Source: a virus
DNA length: 40,262 nucleotides
Virus record (IMG/VR): IMGVR_UViG_3300020595_000074
Span: 1 to 40,262 of that record
Direction: 5' to 3' (one strand)
This document shows, in pieces, positions 8,599-14,617 of this stretch. The notes below the pieces were generated by a model that was given only the letters and a program-made list of their open reading frames with translations, made no database searches and had not been told where the DNA came from. Made by a program: the position numbers and the translations under genes. The first letter of the stretch is position 1. Each line of letters opens with the position of its first letter.

Positions 8599-9006
8599 CT
8601 AGCCACCTTTGTTCGGGTAAACACCGCTCCGTTGGCCACGATGCGACCAAACCTTTTTAACTTCCGGGAACTCCGAGACAAACATCCTACGAAGATCCCT
8701 ACAAAATCCTAATACACCAGAAGTGCCCTCGGGTGCAATCATATCAACAAAAACTAATTTGTCACCTGTTTCTCGACGAAAAATTTCAGGACCCCAATAA
8801 TCCCGCGTCTCAAACTCCTCATTCGTCATCCACGCCCAGGTCACAAACCCTGCACACGAACCACCCTCGTTATGCCAGATCTTATACTGACCACTCTCAA
8901 TCGCAGGCGATAAACGCCAAGCAATCGTACTCGAAGGAAAAGTCGAATAAGGGAGAACCGTGGTCCAAAGATCAACGCAATCGATGAAATCTGCTTGCTT
9001 CGTCAT
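8599..9006 (-). CDS. HlyC/RTX-type lysine acyltransferase-like protein
   Basis: 135 aa from the ATG at 9006; the frame stays open to 9102, but that part is AT-rich and adds an odd hydrophobic stretch. The core AIESGQYKIWHNEGG, GFVTWAWM and GDKLVFVDMIAPEG aligns by eye with toxin-activating acyltransferases (HlyC: AIRANQY, YCSWANL, KWFIDWIAPFG). In that family the enzyme transfers a fatty acyl group from acyl-ACP to lysines of an RTX protoxin. The family Asp matches D88. The catalytic His (HlyC H23) aligns without gaps to Y20, so activity or mechanism may differ. No RTX-type substrate is visible in the window. It is the first gene of the packaging operon, so a virion or lysis protein could be the substrate. 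Confidence 0.72.
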   Translation of the reverse strand: MTKQADFIDCVDLWTTVLPYSTFPSSTIAWRLSPAIESGQYKIWHNEGGSCAGFVTWAWMTNEEFETRDYWGPEIFRRETGDKLVFVDMIAPEGTSGVLGFCRDLRRMFVSEFPEVKKVWSHRGQRSGVYPNKGG

Positions 9007-9136
9007 AACAACCCCAAATGAAATTACATACAACATACTATAAACCCAAATGAAAATATAGTGGGCATTTTTTGGGCGGTCCTCGGTTCTTGGACATGGC
9101 AATGAAATTATCTGCGAATGAATTTACGAAACCAAT

Positions 9137-9167
9137 ATTATAGTACAAAATGTACTTCGTACTGTAC
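9137..9167 (-). promoter_or_regulatory. Candidate late promoter with GTAC cluster
   Basis: On the minus strand a perfect TATAAT (9142-9137) lies upstream of the packaging operon. It has no good -35 at 16-18 nt. Instead, four GTAC tetranucleotides lie just upstream (starting 9143, 9152, 9159 and 9164), as expected if an activator or phage factor replaces the -35. The rest of the 359-bp stretch 9007-9365 holds an AT-rich leader, a short GC-rich patch near 9180-9205 and the divergent early promoter; no further gene is seen there. Confidence 0.4.
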
Positions 9168-9275
9168 TTATATAGGGGGTTGGGGTCGGCGCGCAGACGC
9201 GACCTTAAAACGCAAATCAATAAGTAACCCCTTAAAGATTAAGTAAATTAATTTAATAAACTTGTGTATTAGTTG

Positions 9276-9304
9276 TTGACAAAGTGTAAGTTATAGCTTA
9301 ACAT
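9276..9304 (+). promoter_or_regulatory. Sigma70-type early promoter
   Basis: A perfect TTGACA at 9276-9281 is followed after 17 nt by TAACAT at 9299-9304 (4 of 6 consensus). It faces the AT-rich early gene block and lies about 60 nt ahead of its first start codon. An AAACAAAGGAA leader carrying the ribosome site sits between promoter and ATG. Confidence 0.6.
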
Positions 9305-9365
9305 CGAAGATGTTAAGGGGCAATAAATGCGTCTTACATTTAACTAAACAAAGGAAATAAATAAA

Positions 9366-9605
9366 ATGTATACTTATCAAATCAACTTCGAAGGTGGAAG
9401 AACTACAAACAACTTGAACAACTACACAAGTTTAAAAGTACTAAAAGAAAGCTATCTTCGATATCTTCAAAGCTTTGGCAAAGGTCGCAAGGTCGAAGAG
9501 GTTGTAGTAATGAAGCATAATAAAATTCATAGCTTTCGCAATGATGCCTTTGATATTGATCATAGCAAGCCTGTTGATCTTCATAACATACTATTTAATT
9601 TATAA
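9366..9605 (+). CDS. Hypothetical small early protein (79 aa)
   Basis: The first gene of the rightward early block, 79 aa, mixed alpha/beta, basic in the middle (SFGKGRKVEEVVVMKHNKIHSF). The start is supported by an AAAGGAA ribosome site 9 nt upstream in the sequence AAACAAAGGAAATAAATAAA, a leader type repeated before several genes here. No family recognised. Phage genes in this position are often host-takeover factors, but nothing in the sequence proves that. Confidence 0.6.
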   Translation: MYTYQINFEGGRTTNNLNNYTSLKVLKESYLRYLQSFGKGRKVEEVVVMKHNKIHSFRNDAFDIDHSKPVDLHNILFNL

Positions 9606-9621
9606 CTAAGGAGCTAAAACA

Positions 9622-9876
9622 ATGGCAAAAAAGATTGAAAGCGATCTAGAACTTGAAGCGATCGCACTAAAAGAAACATACGAGCAAGCATTAAAAGAAA
9701 TACGCGAGCAAGCATTAGCTCGCGGCTATGCTTTTCTAAAACCGACAGAGGGAAAAACCTTAACCCCCAACCTTGATTGGTGGCAAAAAAACAAGCCTAG
9801 GTCATGGCAGAAATACTGTGATAAGAAAAGCAAACCTTCACAAAGATTTACTTGGATCAGAACCGAGGCTAATTAA
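9622..9876 (+). CDS. Hypothetical small basic protein (84 aa)
   Basis: 84 aa: a charged N-terminal helix (residues 5-33, with the near-repeat EQALKEIREQALARG) followed by a Trp- and Lys-rich basic C-terminus (WWQKNKPRSWQKYCDKKSK). The composition would suit nucleic acid binding. It starts 17 nt after the previous stop behind an AAGGAGC ribosome site. It is followed by a perfect inverted repeat. Family not recognised. Confidence 0.6.
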   Translation: MAKKIESDLELEAIALKETYEQALKEIREQALARGYAFLKPTEGKTLTPNLDWWQKNKPRSWQKYCDKKSKPSQRFTWIRTEAN

Positions 9877-9883
9877 AACTTGT

Positions 9884-9914
9884 TGTCTCATTGTATATAA
9901 GGTACAATGAGACA
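9884..9914. repeat. Perfect 12-bp inverted repeat between early genes
   Basis: TGTCTCATTGTA (9884-9895) and TACAATGAGACA (9903-9914) are exact reverse complements around the 7-nt spacer TATAAGG. No T-run follows, so it is not a standard terminator. It ends 24 nt before the next start codon and could be an operator, an RNA hairpin that processes or stabilises the transcript, or a translational control element. Confidence 0.7.
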
Positions 9915-9938
9915 TTACTCAACAAAGGAAAAAACATT

Positions 9939-10313
9939 ATGGATATTAATTTAAATGAGTTCAAAAAGAACTTAGCACAATTCACAGGTTCGTTAAACCA
10001 TCACCGATTTAGTCCGTTATCTAAAAGCGCGCTTACTGATGGTTCAAAGTTTGTTGCCGATCAATTGCAAGCTTATTGGTTGTTTGACGCGATCGCGTCA
10101 CATATCGATTACGGCAACCTTGCAAAGCAAGATTTATATTGTAGCAAGCTTTCAAAATCTGACCACGGTTATAAACTTGAAATACAAGACGGTGACTATA
10201 ACGTACTAGCGTCGCAAAGTTTTGAATACACAGACTTTCCCTTGGATAGTATTGAAATTTGGACAGGTCGCGCCGATGGGTATCACGTTCACTATTTACC
10301 GACGGAGCACTAA
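9939..10313 (+). CDS. DUF6876-like family protein
   Basis: 124 aa from the ATG at 9939, which has an AACAAAGGAA ribosome site; a longer frame from 9891 would run through the inverted repeat. The sequence style (LNEFKKNLAQFTGS, TDGSKFVADQLQAYWLFDAIASH, EIQDGDYNVLASQSFEYTDFPLDSIEIW) matches the DUF6876 family as I remember it, a family of about 120 residues found in plasmids and phages with no known activity. Small antirestriction-like or regulatory roles are guessed for such proteins, but I see no catalytic motif. Confidence 0.65.
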   Translation: MDINLNEFKKNLAQFTGSLNHHRFSPLSKSALTDGSKFVADQLQAYWLFDAIASHIDYGNLAKQDLYCSKLSKSDHGYKLEIQDGDYNVLASQSFEYTDFPLDSIEIWTGRADGYHVHYLPTEH

Positions 10314-10315
10314 AC

Positions 10316-10879
10316 ATGGATTGGGACACATATATAACCGATCTAAGCATCCCCAAGAATTGGGGATGCACTAGCTATGGAAACGATGAATTGCCAAGTT
10401 ATCAACATAACGGCCTTCATATTTGGATAGATAGCCATGATCTAGAAGAACGCAAAAAGAATTCAAAAAGAATTTATGGGTTGGACGTGCTAGCTCCAAG
10501 GTTCTCAATATTTAATGCCGATGGATATAACTTCCTTGGACATTATGAAAACGATTTGCTTTCAACAGATGACTTTCAAAAAGTTATAGACTTTGTTGAT
10601 AGCTATAAGTTTTTAGAATTTGAACATGAAGGGGTTTGGATAACTGATCCCTTCATGGATGCAAGCGGTCGTTTTGCCGTCTGTCCGACGGAGCACTATG
10701 GGATAAACTTAGAATACCTATGCGATGTATATGAAGATTATTGCTCCAAGCAAAAGATTGATTGCATCGACGCGCAAGAATATTTGTTTGATCCGACACG
10801 ATTGACCGACAAGCAATACGATTGGATGCAACAATTCAGCGTAGCATGGGATAGAGCGCAAAAAAAGGAGGCTGAATAA
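10316..10879 (+). CDS. Hypothetical acidic protein (187 aa)
   Basis: 187 aa, starting two bases after the previous stop; the open frame reaches back to 10259 inside the previous gene, but the ATG at 10316 follows the CGGAGCAC region and gives a compact operon. It is acidic and rich in aromatic residues and Asp (DWDTYITDL, NFLGHYENDLLSTDDF, DVYEDYCSKQKIDCID). Strong negative charge with many aromatics is seen in phage DNA-mimic proteins, but this is only a compositional hint. The family is not recognised. It overlaps the next gene by one base (TAATG). Confidence 0.62.
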   Translation: MDWDTYITDLSIPKNWGCTSYGNDELPSYQHNGLHIWIDSHDLEERKKNSKRIYGLDVLAPRFSIFNADGYNFLGHYENDLLSTDDFQKVIDFVDSYKFLEFEHEGVWITDPFMDASGRFAVCPTEHYGINLEYLCDVYEDYCSKQKIDCIDAQEYLFDPTRLTDKQYDWMQQFSVAWDRAQKKEAE

Positions 10880-11145
10880 TGAAGGGAAAAATGAAGGACG
10901 GAACTAGGTTTTCTTATACACATAAGCAAAATTATAAAGAAAAGGACGGGTACAGGGGCACTGTATCCGCGACCATAATCGGGGTCGTTACTAAAACAAA
11001 CGCTGACAATTGGATCGAATGGGAACGTGTCGAACTTAAAGACGTCGTGAACGAACCCTCTTGGGGTTTTGACGGTATCAATGGTGGCGCGTGTTATGGT
11101 TTGGAAAACTTTCCGCGAACCATGTTAGATTTTACTATCATATAA
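10879..11145 (+). CDS. Hypothetical small beta-rich protein (88 aa)
   Basis: 88 aa, the last gene of the first early transcript, immediately followed by a strong terminator. A Lys-rich start (MKGKMKDGTRFSYTHKQN) leads to alternating beta-like segments (GTVSATIIGVVTKTN, WIEWERVELKDVVNE) and a Gly-rich loop. AAAAGGAGGCTGAATA supplies a good ribosome site inside the end of the previous gene. No family recognised. Confidence 0.6.
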   Translation: MKGKMKDGTRFSYTHKQNYKEKDGYRGTVSATIIGVVTKTNADNWIEWERVELKDVVNEPSWGFDGINGGACYGLENFPRTMLDFTII

Positions 11146-11151
11146 AACACC

Positions 11152-11181
11152 AACCTAGGCAGGAAAATGCCTAGGTTTTTT
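11152..11181 (+). terminator. Rho-independent terminator
   Basis: AACCTAGGCA and TGCCTAGGTT form a perfect 10-bp stem around GGAAAA, followed by a run of T to 11181. It ends the 9366-11145 early transcript. Confidence 0.92.
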
Positions 11182-11225
11182 GCCGTGGACGCGGCCGCTG
11201 CCGAACGTATAAAAAACAAACAAGC

Positions 11226-11293
11226 GCGCAGAGGCGCAGAGGCGCAGAGGCGCAGAGGCGCAGAGACAATAACAAAACAGAAGAGGCGCAGAG
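11226..11293. repeat. GCGCAGAG tandem repeat
   Basis: Five exact head-to-tail copies of GCGCAGAG occupy 11226-11265, and a sixth lies at 11286-11293 after a 20-nt A-rich spacer. The block stands out as GC-rich inside an AT-rich intergenic region and is not a coding repeat. A second cluster of the same unit lies at 12576-12669. Confidence 0.9.
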
Positions 11294-11303
11294 AATTATT
11301 TAC

Positions 11304-11331
11304 TTGCACCAGGCTTGTATTCTGTTAATAT
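11304..11331 (+). promoter_or_regulatory. Candidate sigma70 promoter for the DUF7227-like gene
   Basis: TTGCAC (11304-11309) and TAATAT (11326-11331) are separated by 16 nt, just ahead of the AAACAAAGGAA leader and ATG at 11367. It sits immediately after the GCGCAGAG repeat block and after the upstream terminator, so a fresh promoter is needed here. Confidence 0.45.
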
Positions 11332-11366
11332 GTAATCACTAATTTAATTAAACAAAGGAAAATATT

Positions 11367-12059
11367 ATGAAAAATGGTATCATATACAAGGGGCCTAGCC
11401 TATTGGATGGTAAACCTATCGTCGTTATTGCGACGTATTCCGACCGAAACACCAAGACCGGCAAGGTCGTGCAAACTTATATCTTGCGATCAGATATAGA
11501 TCCGAGGGACGCAAGCAAGAGCGGCGAGGACTATTCTATTTGTGGCGATTGCACAATGCGAGGTGAAGTTACAACCGACCCAGCGCGCAAGATTGCAAAA
11601 GGTCGTCGATGCTATGTTAACCTGGGACAAGGGGTCTTGATAGTTTGGAAGTCTTTTATTAAAGGAATATATCCGGCAGCCAATACTCAAAAAAATAGAA
11701 ATACTATTGGCCGTGATAGATTTGTTAGGGTCGGAACCTACGGGGACCCAGGTGCAGTACCCGAATTTGTATGGGACCAATTACTCGCAGAGGCGGATAC
11801 CTTCACGGCATATAGCCATCAATCCGGGTGGCGTCCCGATATCGCGATGCAGAGCGCGGACAATAAGCAAGAGGCCATCGACCATTGGAAAGCAGGTCGT
11901 CGAACGTTCCGAGTGATTGCGGATCTTGGGCAGCTAGATAAAGCAAAAGAGACACTTTGTCCTGCATCAAAAGAAGCAGGTCGTCGCGTTCAATGTACCG
12001 CTTGCAAATTGTGCAAAGGAATAACACTTGCAAAATCGGTCGCAATAGTAGAGCATTAA
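11367..12059 (+). CDS. DUF7227-like cysteine-containing protein
   Basis: 230 aa. The sequence MKNGIIYKGPSLLDGKPIVV, YSICGDCTMRG, GRRCYVNLGQ and VRVGTYGDPGAVPEFVW matches the DUF7227 type as I recall it, a family found in phages and plasmids of many proteobacteria. Cysteines at 59, 62 and 82 plus a C-terminal CPASKEAGRRVQCTACKLC cluster could bind zinc or an iron-sulfur cluster. The ACAAAGGAAAATATT leader gives the start. It forms its own transcription unit with a promoter upstream and a terminator straight after the stop. The biochemical role is unknown; nucleic-acid processing is only a guess. Confidence 0.7.
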   Translation: MKNGIIYKGPSLLDGKPIVVIATYSDRNTKTGKVVQTYILRSDIDPRDASKSGEDYSICGDCTMRGEVTTDPARKIAKGRRCYVNLGQGVLIVWKSFIKGIYPAANTQKNRNTIGRDRFVRVGTYGDPGAVPEFVWDQLLAEADTFTAYSHQSGWRPDIAMQSADNKQEAIDHWKAGRRTFRVIADLGQLDKAKETLCPASKEAGRRVQCTACKLCKGITLAKSVAIVEH

Positions 12060-12063
12060 ATCT

Positions 12064-12083
12064 AGGGGCAGCTTGCCCCTTTT
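12064..12083 (+). terminator. Rho-independent terminator
   Basis: AGGGGCA and TGCCCCT pair around GCT with four T after the stem, starting four bases after the DUF7227-like stop codon. Read-through to the next small genes remains possible because the T-run is short. Confidence 0.75.
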
Positions 12084-12104
12084 AATTAAACAAAGGAATA
12101 TATT

Positions 12105-12329
12105 ATGAGTGAAACAGCATTACAATCTTTAGAAAATGAGTTGAACGACGCGAGACTAATGGATCATACGTTCGACGATAAATGCGCCTATCATGCCAAG
12201 TTAATGGCACACCACTATAAAGATTTAATACCTATGAAACTTGATGAAACAGAAGAGGGTCGCAAGATTAACCAGGCTATTTGTGCAAAAATTTCTGCGG
12301 CTATGATAGAAAAATTCGGCGACATATAA
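12105..12329 (+). CDS. Hypothetical helical protein (74 aa)
   Basis: 74 aa, almost entirely helical by composition (ALQSLENELNDARLMDH, CAYHAKLMAHHYKDL, GRKINQAICAKISAAMIEK). It starts behind an AAACAAAGGAA leader of the same type as its upstream neighbours and ends directly against the next ATG. No family recognised. Confidence 0.58.
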   Translation: MSETALQSLENELNDARLMDHTFDDKCAYHAKLMAHHYKDLIPMKLDETEEGRKINQAICAKISAAMIEKFGDI

Positions 12330-12536
12330 ATGGTAAATAATTTTATGGAAGACTGTGCAATAAATTCTTACAAGGAAGAGTTTGAATATTTCGAGAAAGA
12401 AGGAGGTGATAATTTTATAAGTTTGTGTAAAGAGTTGTTTATTGAAGAAAATGGTAAAGAGGAAGCTCTTTTATTAAATTGGAATTGGATCCATAACCAA
12501 CTAAGGAAAGTAAATAAACCTCGAACCTGGGATTAA
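12330..12536 (+). CDS. Hypothetical acidic protein (68 aa)
   Basis: 68 aa, starting with no gap after the previous stop, so probably translated by coupling. It is acidic (EEFEYFEKEGGDNF, FIEENGKEEALLLNWNW) with three tryptophans, and its stop codon lies inside the stem-loop of the terminator that follows. Family unknown; reality rests on the tight junction and ordinary amino-acid composition. Confidence 0.5.
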   Translation: MVNNFMEDCAINSYKEEFEYFEKEGGDNFISLCKELFIEENGKEEALLLNWNWIHNQLRKVNKPRTWD

Positions 12537-12552
12537 CTTCCCAGGCTTTTTT
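12526..12552 (+). terminator. Rho-independent terminator overlapping a stop codon
   Basis: CCTGGGA and TCCCAGG form a 7-bp stem around TTAACT, followed by C and six T. It ends the second early transcript just before the convergent nuclease/TerS unit. Confidence 0.85.
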
Positions 12553-12575
12553 AAACGTGGCGCGAAAATCCAAAC

Positions 12576-12669
12576 GCGCAGGGCGCAGAGACAACAAAAG
12601 CGCAGGATCAAGGCGCAGGGCGCAGGGCACTAGAATATTTATCAATTAAAAGAGGGCGCAGAGCGCAGA
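12576..12669. repeat. Second GCGCAGRG repeat cluster
   Basis: About seven copies of GCGCAG(A/G)G or its truncated core lie here (starting 12576, 12583, 12600, 12613, 12620, 12656, 12663), several overlapping by one G. The junction GCGCAGAGACAA is shared with the block at 11226-11293, so the two clusters are related. The distal part runs into the 3' end of the nuclease gene and encodes its ALRP-type C-terminal residues. Confidence 0.85.
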
Positions 12670-13027
12670 ATACCTCATCCACGTTCTTGAAACTCGGTAC
12701 TTGAACCGCGGAGCACCCACCTCGTGCCAAATCCACCCCTTTTTCCCCTCCAAATAAAAGTAGTTGTCGGTCAGAGGCTCTCTTTACTAAGAAGAAACTT
12801 GACCCTCCTCGTGCCCAATATGCCATGTGCCAAGCGACTTGATGAGGCGAGACGGCGACCGCGTTGGATTTTGTAACCTTGAGTTCTAGCCAGAAGGGAA
12901 GACCTTCCCAGACAAGGTGAACGTCTGGAACACCACCTCCATGTTTGTTTTCAATCCTCGTTGCGAAGCACTTTTTCGGTAGGTTTTTTCGTATCGTGCT
13001 CCAAAAGTTCGCTTCCTGCCCACTCAT
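12608..13027 (-). CDS. PD-(D/E)XK nuclease (VRR-NUC/resolvase-like)
   Basis: 139 aa. The motif order is that of small PD-(D/E)XK nucleases: helix EANFWSTIRKN, RIENKHGGGVPDVH (P34-D35), then FWLELKV (E48-L-K50), and a downstream hydrophobic strand SSFFLVKRA. Such phage enzymes act as Holliday-junction resolvases or nickases during replication and packaging, with metal-dependent cleavage. The start at 13027 is needed to include the first helix, which makes a 77-nt overlap with the TerS gene. The C-terminus after about residue 125 is encoded by GCGCAG repeats and is probably not part of the fold. Pairing with TerS suggests a role in processing DNA for packaging. Confidence 0.8.
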   Translation of the reverse strand: MSGQEANFWSTIRKNLPKKCFATRIENKHGGGVPDVHLVWEGLPFWLELKVTKSNAVAVSPHQVAWHMAYWARGGSSFFLVKRASDRQLLLFGGEKGVDLARGGCSAVQVPSFKNVDEVFCALRPLLIDKYSSALRPAP

Positions 13028-13529
13028 CTTTTTCTCCCTCAGTTACGTCTTTATATGTTCCCTCGATCTCAAAAACTTGAGGGTATTTTTTCTGTAAATC
13101 TGCCAACCTACCTACGATTTCATCACGAGATAGTTGGTCAATAGTATTCACCTGCTCCCTTCGATCAACAGTCAAACCACCCAAAGCGGCGCGGATTTTT
13201 TCTGCGTTAATAGCTGCTGAGAATTGACCTGCTTCTTCTGCACCACTGGATAGTTGATGAAGTCTTTCAAGTTGTCCAATGGTCGTCACGCCATACCTAC
13301 GTTCCCTCTCGTTCCTTAAATCTTGGATATACTCCAATACATGAGGGTATTCCCTACCATTCAAAAGCTTTGAAGCTTGGTTGTTTGCTACATCGTGTGA
13401 ATAACCTGCTTTTCTGGCACATTCTGCATTGGAATATATGCCCTCCACTATGTGCCGGGAGAAAGTTATTTGTCTATTAGTCAGAGTTCGACCATGTTCT
13501 TTTTCTATTTTCTTTTTTGCAGAGCTCAT
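12951..13529 (-). CDS. terS: Terminase small subunit
   Basis: 192 aa from the ATG at 13529, which has GAGG 6 nt upstream; a TTG at 13556 falls inside a predicted promoter -10 and is rejected. The N-terminal half is a Terminase_2-type HTH domain (RTLTNRQITFSRHIVEGIYSNAECARKAGYS, VANNQASKLL, YPHVLEYIQDLR), which recognises the packaging site. The middle is helical for oligomerisation and the C-terminus is charged for TerL contact. It is separated from terL and transcribed with the nuclease. The nearby GCGCAG repeats are candidate recognition sites. Confidence 0.82.
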   Translation of the reverse strand: MSSAKKKIEKEHGRTLTNRQITFSRHIVEGIYSNAECARKAGYSHDVANNQASKLLNGREYPHVLEYIQDLRNERERRYGVTTIGQLERLHQLSSGAEEAGQFSAAINAEKIRAALGGLTVDRREQVNTIDQLSRDEIVGRLADLQKKYPQVFEIEGTYKDVTEGEKDEWAGSELLEHDTKKPTEKVLRNED

Positions 13530-13556
13530 TTGATCCTCGTTGTTCTTTAGGTACAA

Positions 13557-13583
13557 GTTATATCAAAGAAAGAGAGAGGGCAA
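13557..13583 (-). promoter_or_regulatory. Candidate promoter for the TerS/nuclease unit
   Basis: On the minus strand TTGCCC (13583-13578) and TATAAC (13562-13557) are 15 nt apart. The sequence TATAACTTGTACCT matches the plus-strand element TATAACTTGTTCCT at 13819 in 13 of 14 positions, with the same 15-nt spacing to TTGACC. The two promoters point outwards from a shared control region. Confidence 0.55.
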
Positions 13584-13614
13584 CTTCTCTATATAGGCGT
13601 TTTTTCTACAAGAA

Positions 13615-13768
13615 GTGTACTCAACGTACTCAAGTGTACTCAGGTCTGGGCTAGTTTGAAGTATATAAATATAGGGGTGAGTACGTTGAGGCCACTGAGT
13701 ACACCAAATATAAATTTAGTTTTCAAAAAAAAATAAAATCTCTGGGAAATGTGCCTATAGTGTACTCA
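13615..13768. promoter_or_regulatory. GTACTCA operator-like array in a divergent control region
   Basis: Six copies of GTACTCA occur: forward within GTGTACTCA at 13615 and 13760, CGTACTCA at 13625 and GTGTACTCAG at 13634, and reverse at 13678-13684 and 13696-13702. CTCAACGTACTCA (13620-13632) is a perfect 13-bp inverted match to 13678-13690, and GTGTACTCAG (13634-13643) a perfect 10-bp match to 13695-13704. The first three lie about one helical turn apart. The 336-bp stretch 13530-13865 holds no gene; besides this array it contains the two divergent promoters, a CCTATATA motif near 13590 and an A-rich tract near 13724. Confidence 0.75.
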
Positions 13769-13797
13769 CTGTAATCAACCCCTCTAAAATTATTTTC

Positions 13798-13824
13798 TTG
13801 ACCCATGGAGCAAGAACCTATAAC
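13798..13824 (+). promoter_or_regulatory. Candidate promoter for the 13866-17104 gene battery
   Basis: TTGACC (13798-13803) and TATAAC (13819-13824) are separated by 15 nt; using TAACTT at 13821 gives 17 nt. GGAGCAAG (13807-13814) and CTTGTTCC (13824-13831) form an imperfect inverted repeat over the -10, a likely repressor contact. Confidence 0.55.
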
Positions 13825-13865
13825 TTGTTCCTTACTACCAATTTAATCAAACTAAGGATATCAAA

Positions 13866-14084
13866 ATGAATTACGATACAACACCCCGAAAAATGAAGAT
13901 ACACAATATCAGCTCTCTAACTAAGTTTGAGGGAGGCATACCTGCCGGATATGACTTGGTTGTGTATGAACGTGGACAGAGTGCCGAGGACGGATTAATT
14001 CTGTACGGCTTTGATGAAGCTGAGATTTGGGGAGACGACTTCAAGTGTCCTCAGTATGCATTTCTTTTACAGGGAGAAGAATAA
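13866..14084 (+). CDS. Hypothetical protein (72 aa)
   Basis: 72 aa, the first gene after the control region, behind an AAACTAAGGATATCAAA leader. It is mixed alpha/beta with an acidic C-terminal half (DEAEIWGDDFKCPQ). It overlaps the next ATG by one base (TAATG). Family not recognised. Confidence 0.6.
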   Translation: MNYDTTPRKMKIHNISSLTKFEGGIPAGYDLVVYERGQSAEDGLILYGFDEAEIWGDDFKCPQYAFLLQGEE

Positions 14085-14617
14085 TGCCTAATCATTGTGA
14101 CCAAACTGTTTACCTTCATGGAGCTAGTAAAGTGGTGTATGAATTATACCAATATCTAAGCCCAGATCTTTGTAATGATCCTCGTTTTTGTAGTGTCATC
14201 TCACCTATGCCTCTGCAAGTTTTGCTTGATCCTGTGACTAAGAGGATGCATGGGCAACATGAGCTTGAGATCCACTCTGCTCACGAGTGGCGTAATGAAA
14301 ACTGGAATACCAAGTGGGATGTTTGTGAAGTTGAGATCGAGGATAAGATCGAGTTCAGCGAAGACAAGGACACCGCGTGGTTCACGTTCCGATGTTGGAC
14401 GGCTTGGGCACCACCTGTTCCAGTGTGGGACAAGTTGTTTGCCATGGGTATTGAAGTCCAAGCGGAATACGTTGACGAGGGCGGATGGTTCGAGGGCGAG
14501 TATGCCTTGGGTCAGGACAATTGTTGGAGGCCTGAGATCGAGGAGGAGGATGAAGAACTTGGCCTCGAGGACACCATAGATGTATTTAAAAACTTAATGA
14601 AGGAGACAATGGGATGA
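14084..14617 (+). CDS. YubB/DUF1281 ferredoxin-fold family protein
   Basis: 177 aa from the ATG that overlaps the previous stop; the frame open from 14027 lies inside the upstream gene. The pattern MPNHCDQTVYLHG, WNTKWDV, TFRCWTAWAPPVPVW and GGWFEGEYALGQD matches the YubB ferredoxin-like (DUF1281, Api92-like) proteins of phages and conjugative plasmids, where MPNWC-type starts, NWGTKWD and FxTAWxPP are the hallmarks. The biochemical role of the family is unknown. Length is normal for a single-domain member, followed by a very acidic tail. Confidence 0.75.
   Translation: MPNHCDQTVYLHGASKVVYELYQYLSPDLCNDPRFCSVISPMPLQVLLDPVTKRMHGQHELEIHSAHEWRNENWNTKWDVCEVEIEDKIEFSEDKDTAWFTFRCWTAWAPPVPVWDKLFAMGIEVQAEYVDEGGWFEGEYALGQDNCWRPEIEEEDEELGLEDTIDVFKNLMKETMG

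Noticed and set aside
9038-9220. Minus-strand 60-aa frame upstream of the acyltransferase-like gene
   Set aside because: Covers the candidate promoter region and has an unlikely amino-acid composition.
11094-11309. Minus-strand frame with SAPLRLCASAPLR-type repeats
   Set aside because: It is a translation of the GCGCAGAG repeat block and crosses a terminator and promoter; not a gene.
11226-12669. CRISPR-like array
   Set aside because: Units are 8 nt, contiguous or irregularly spaced, with no uniform spacers and no cas gene.
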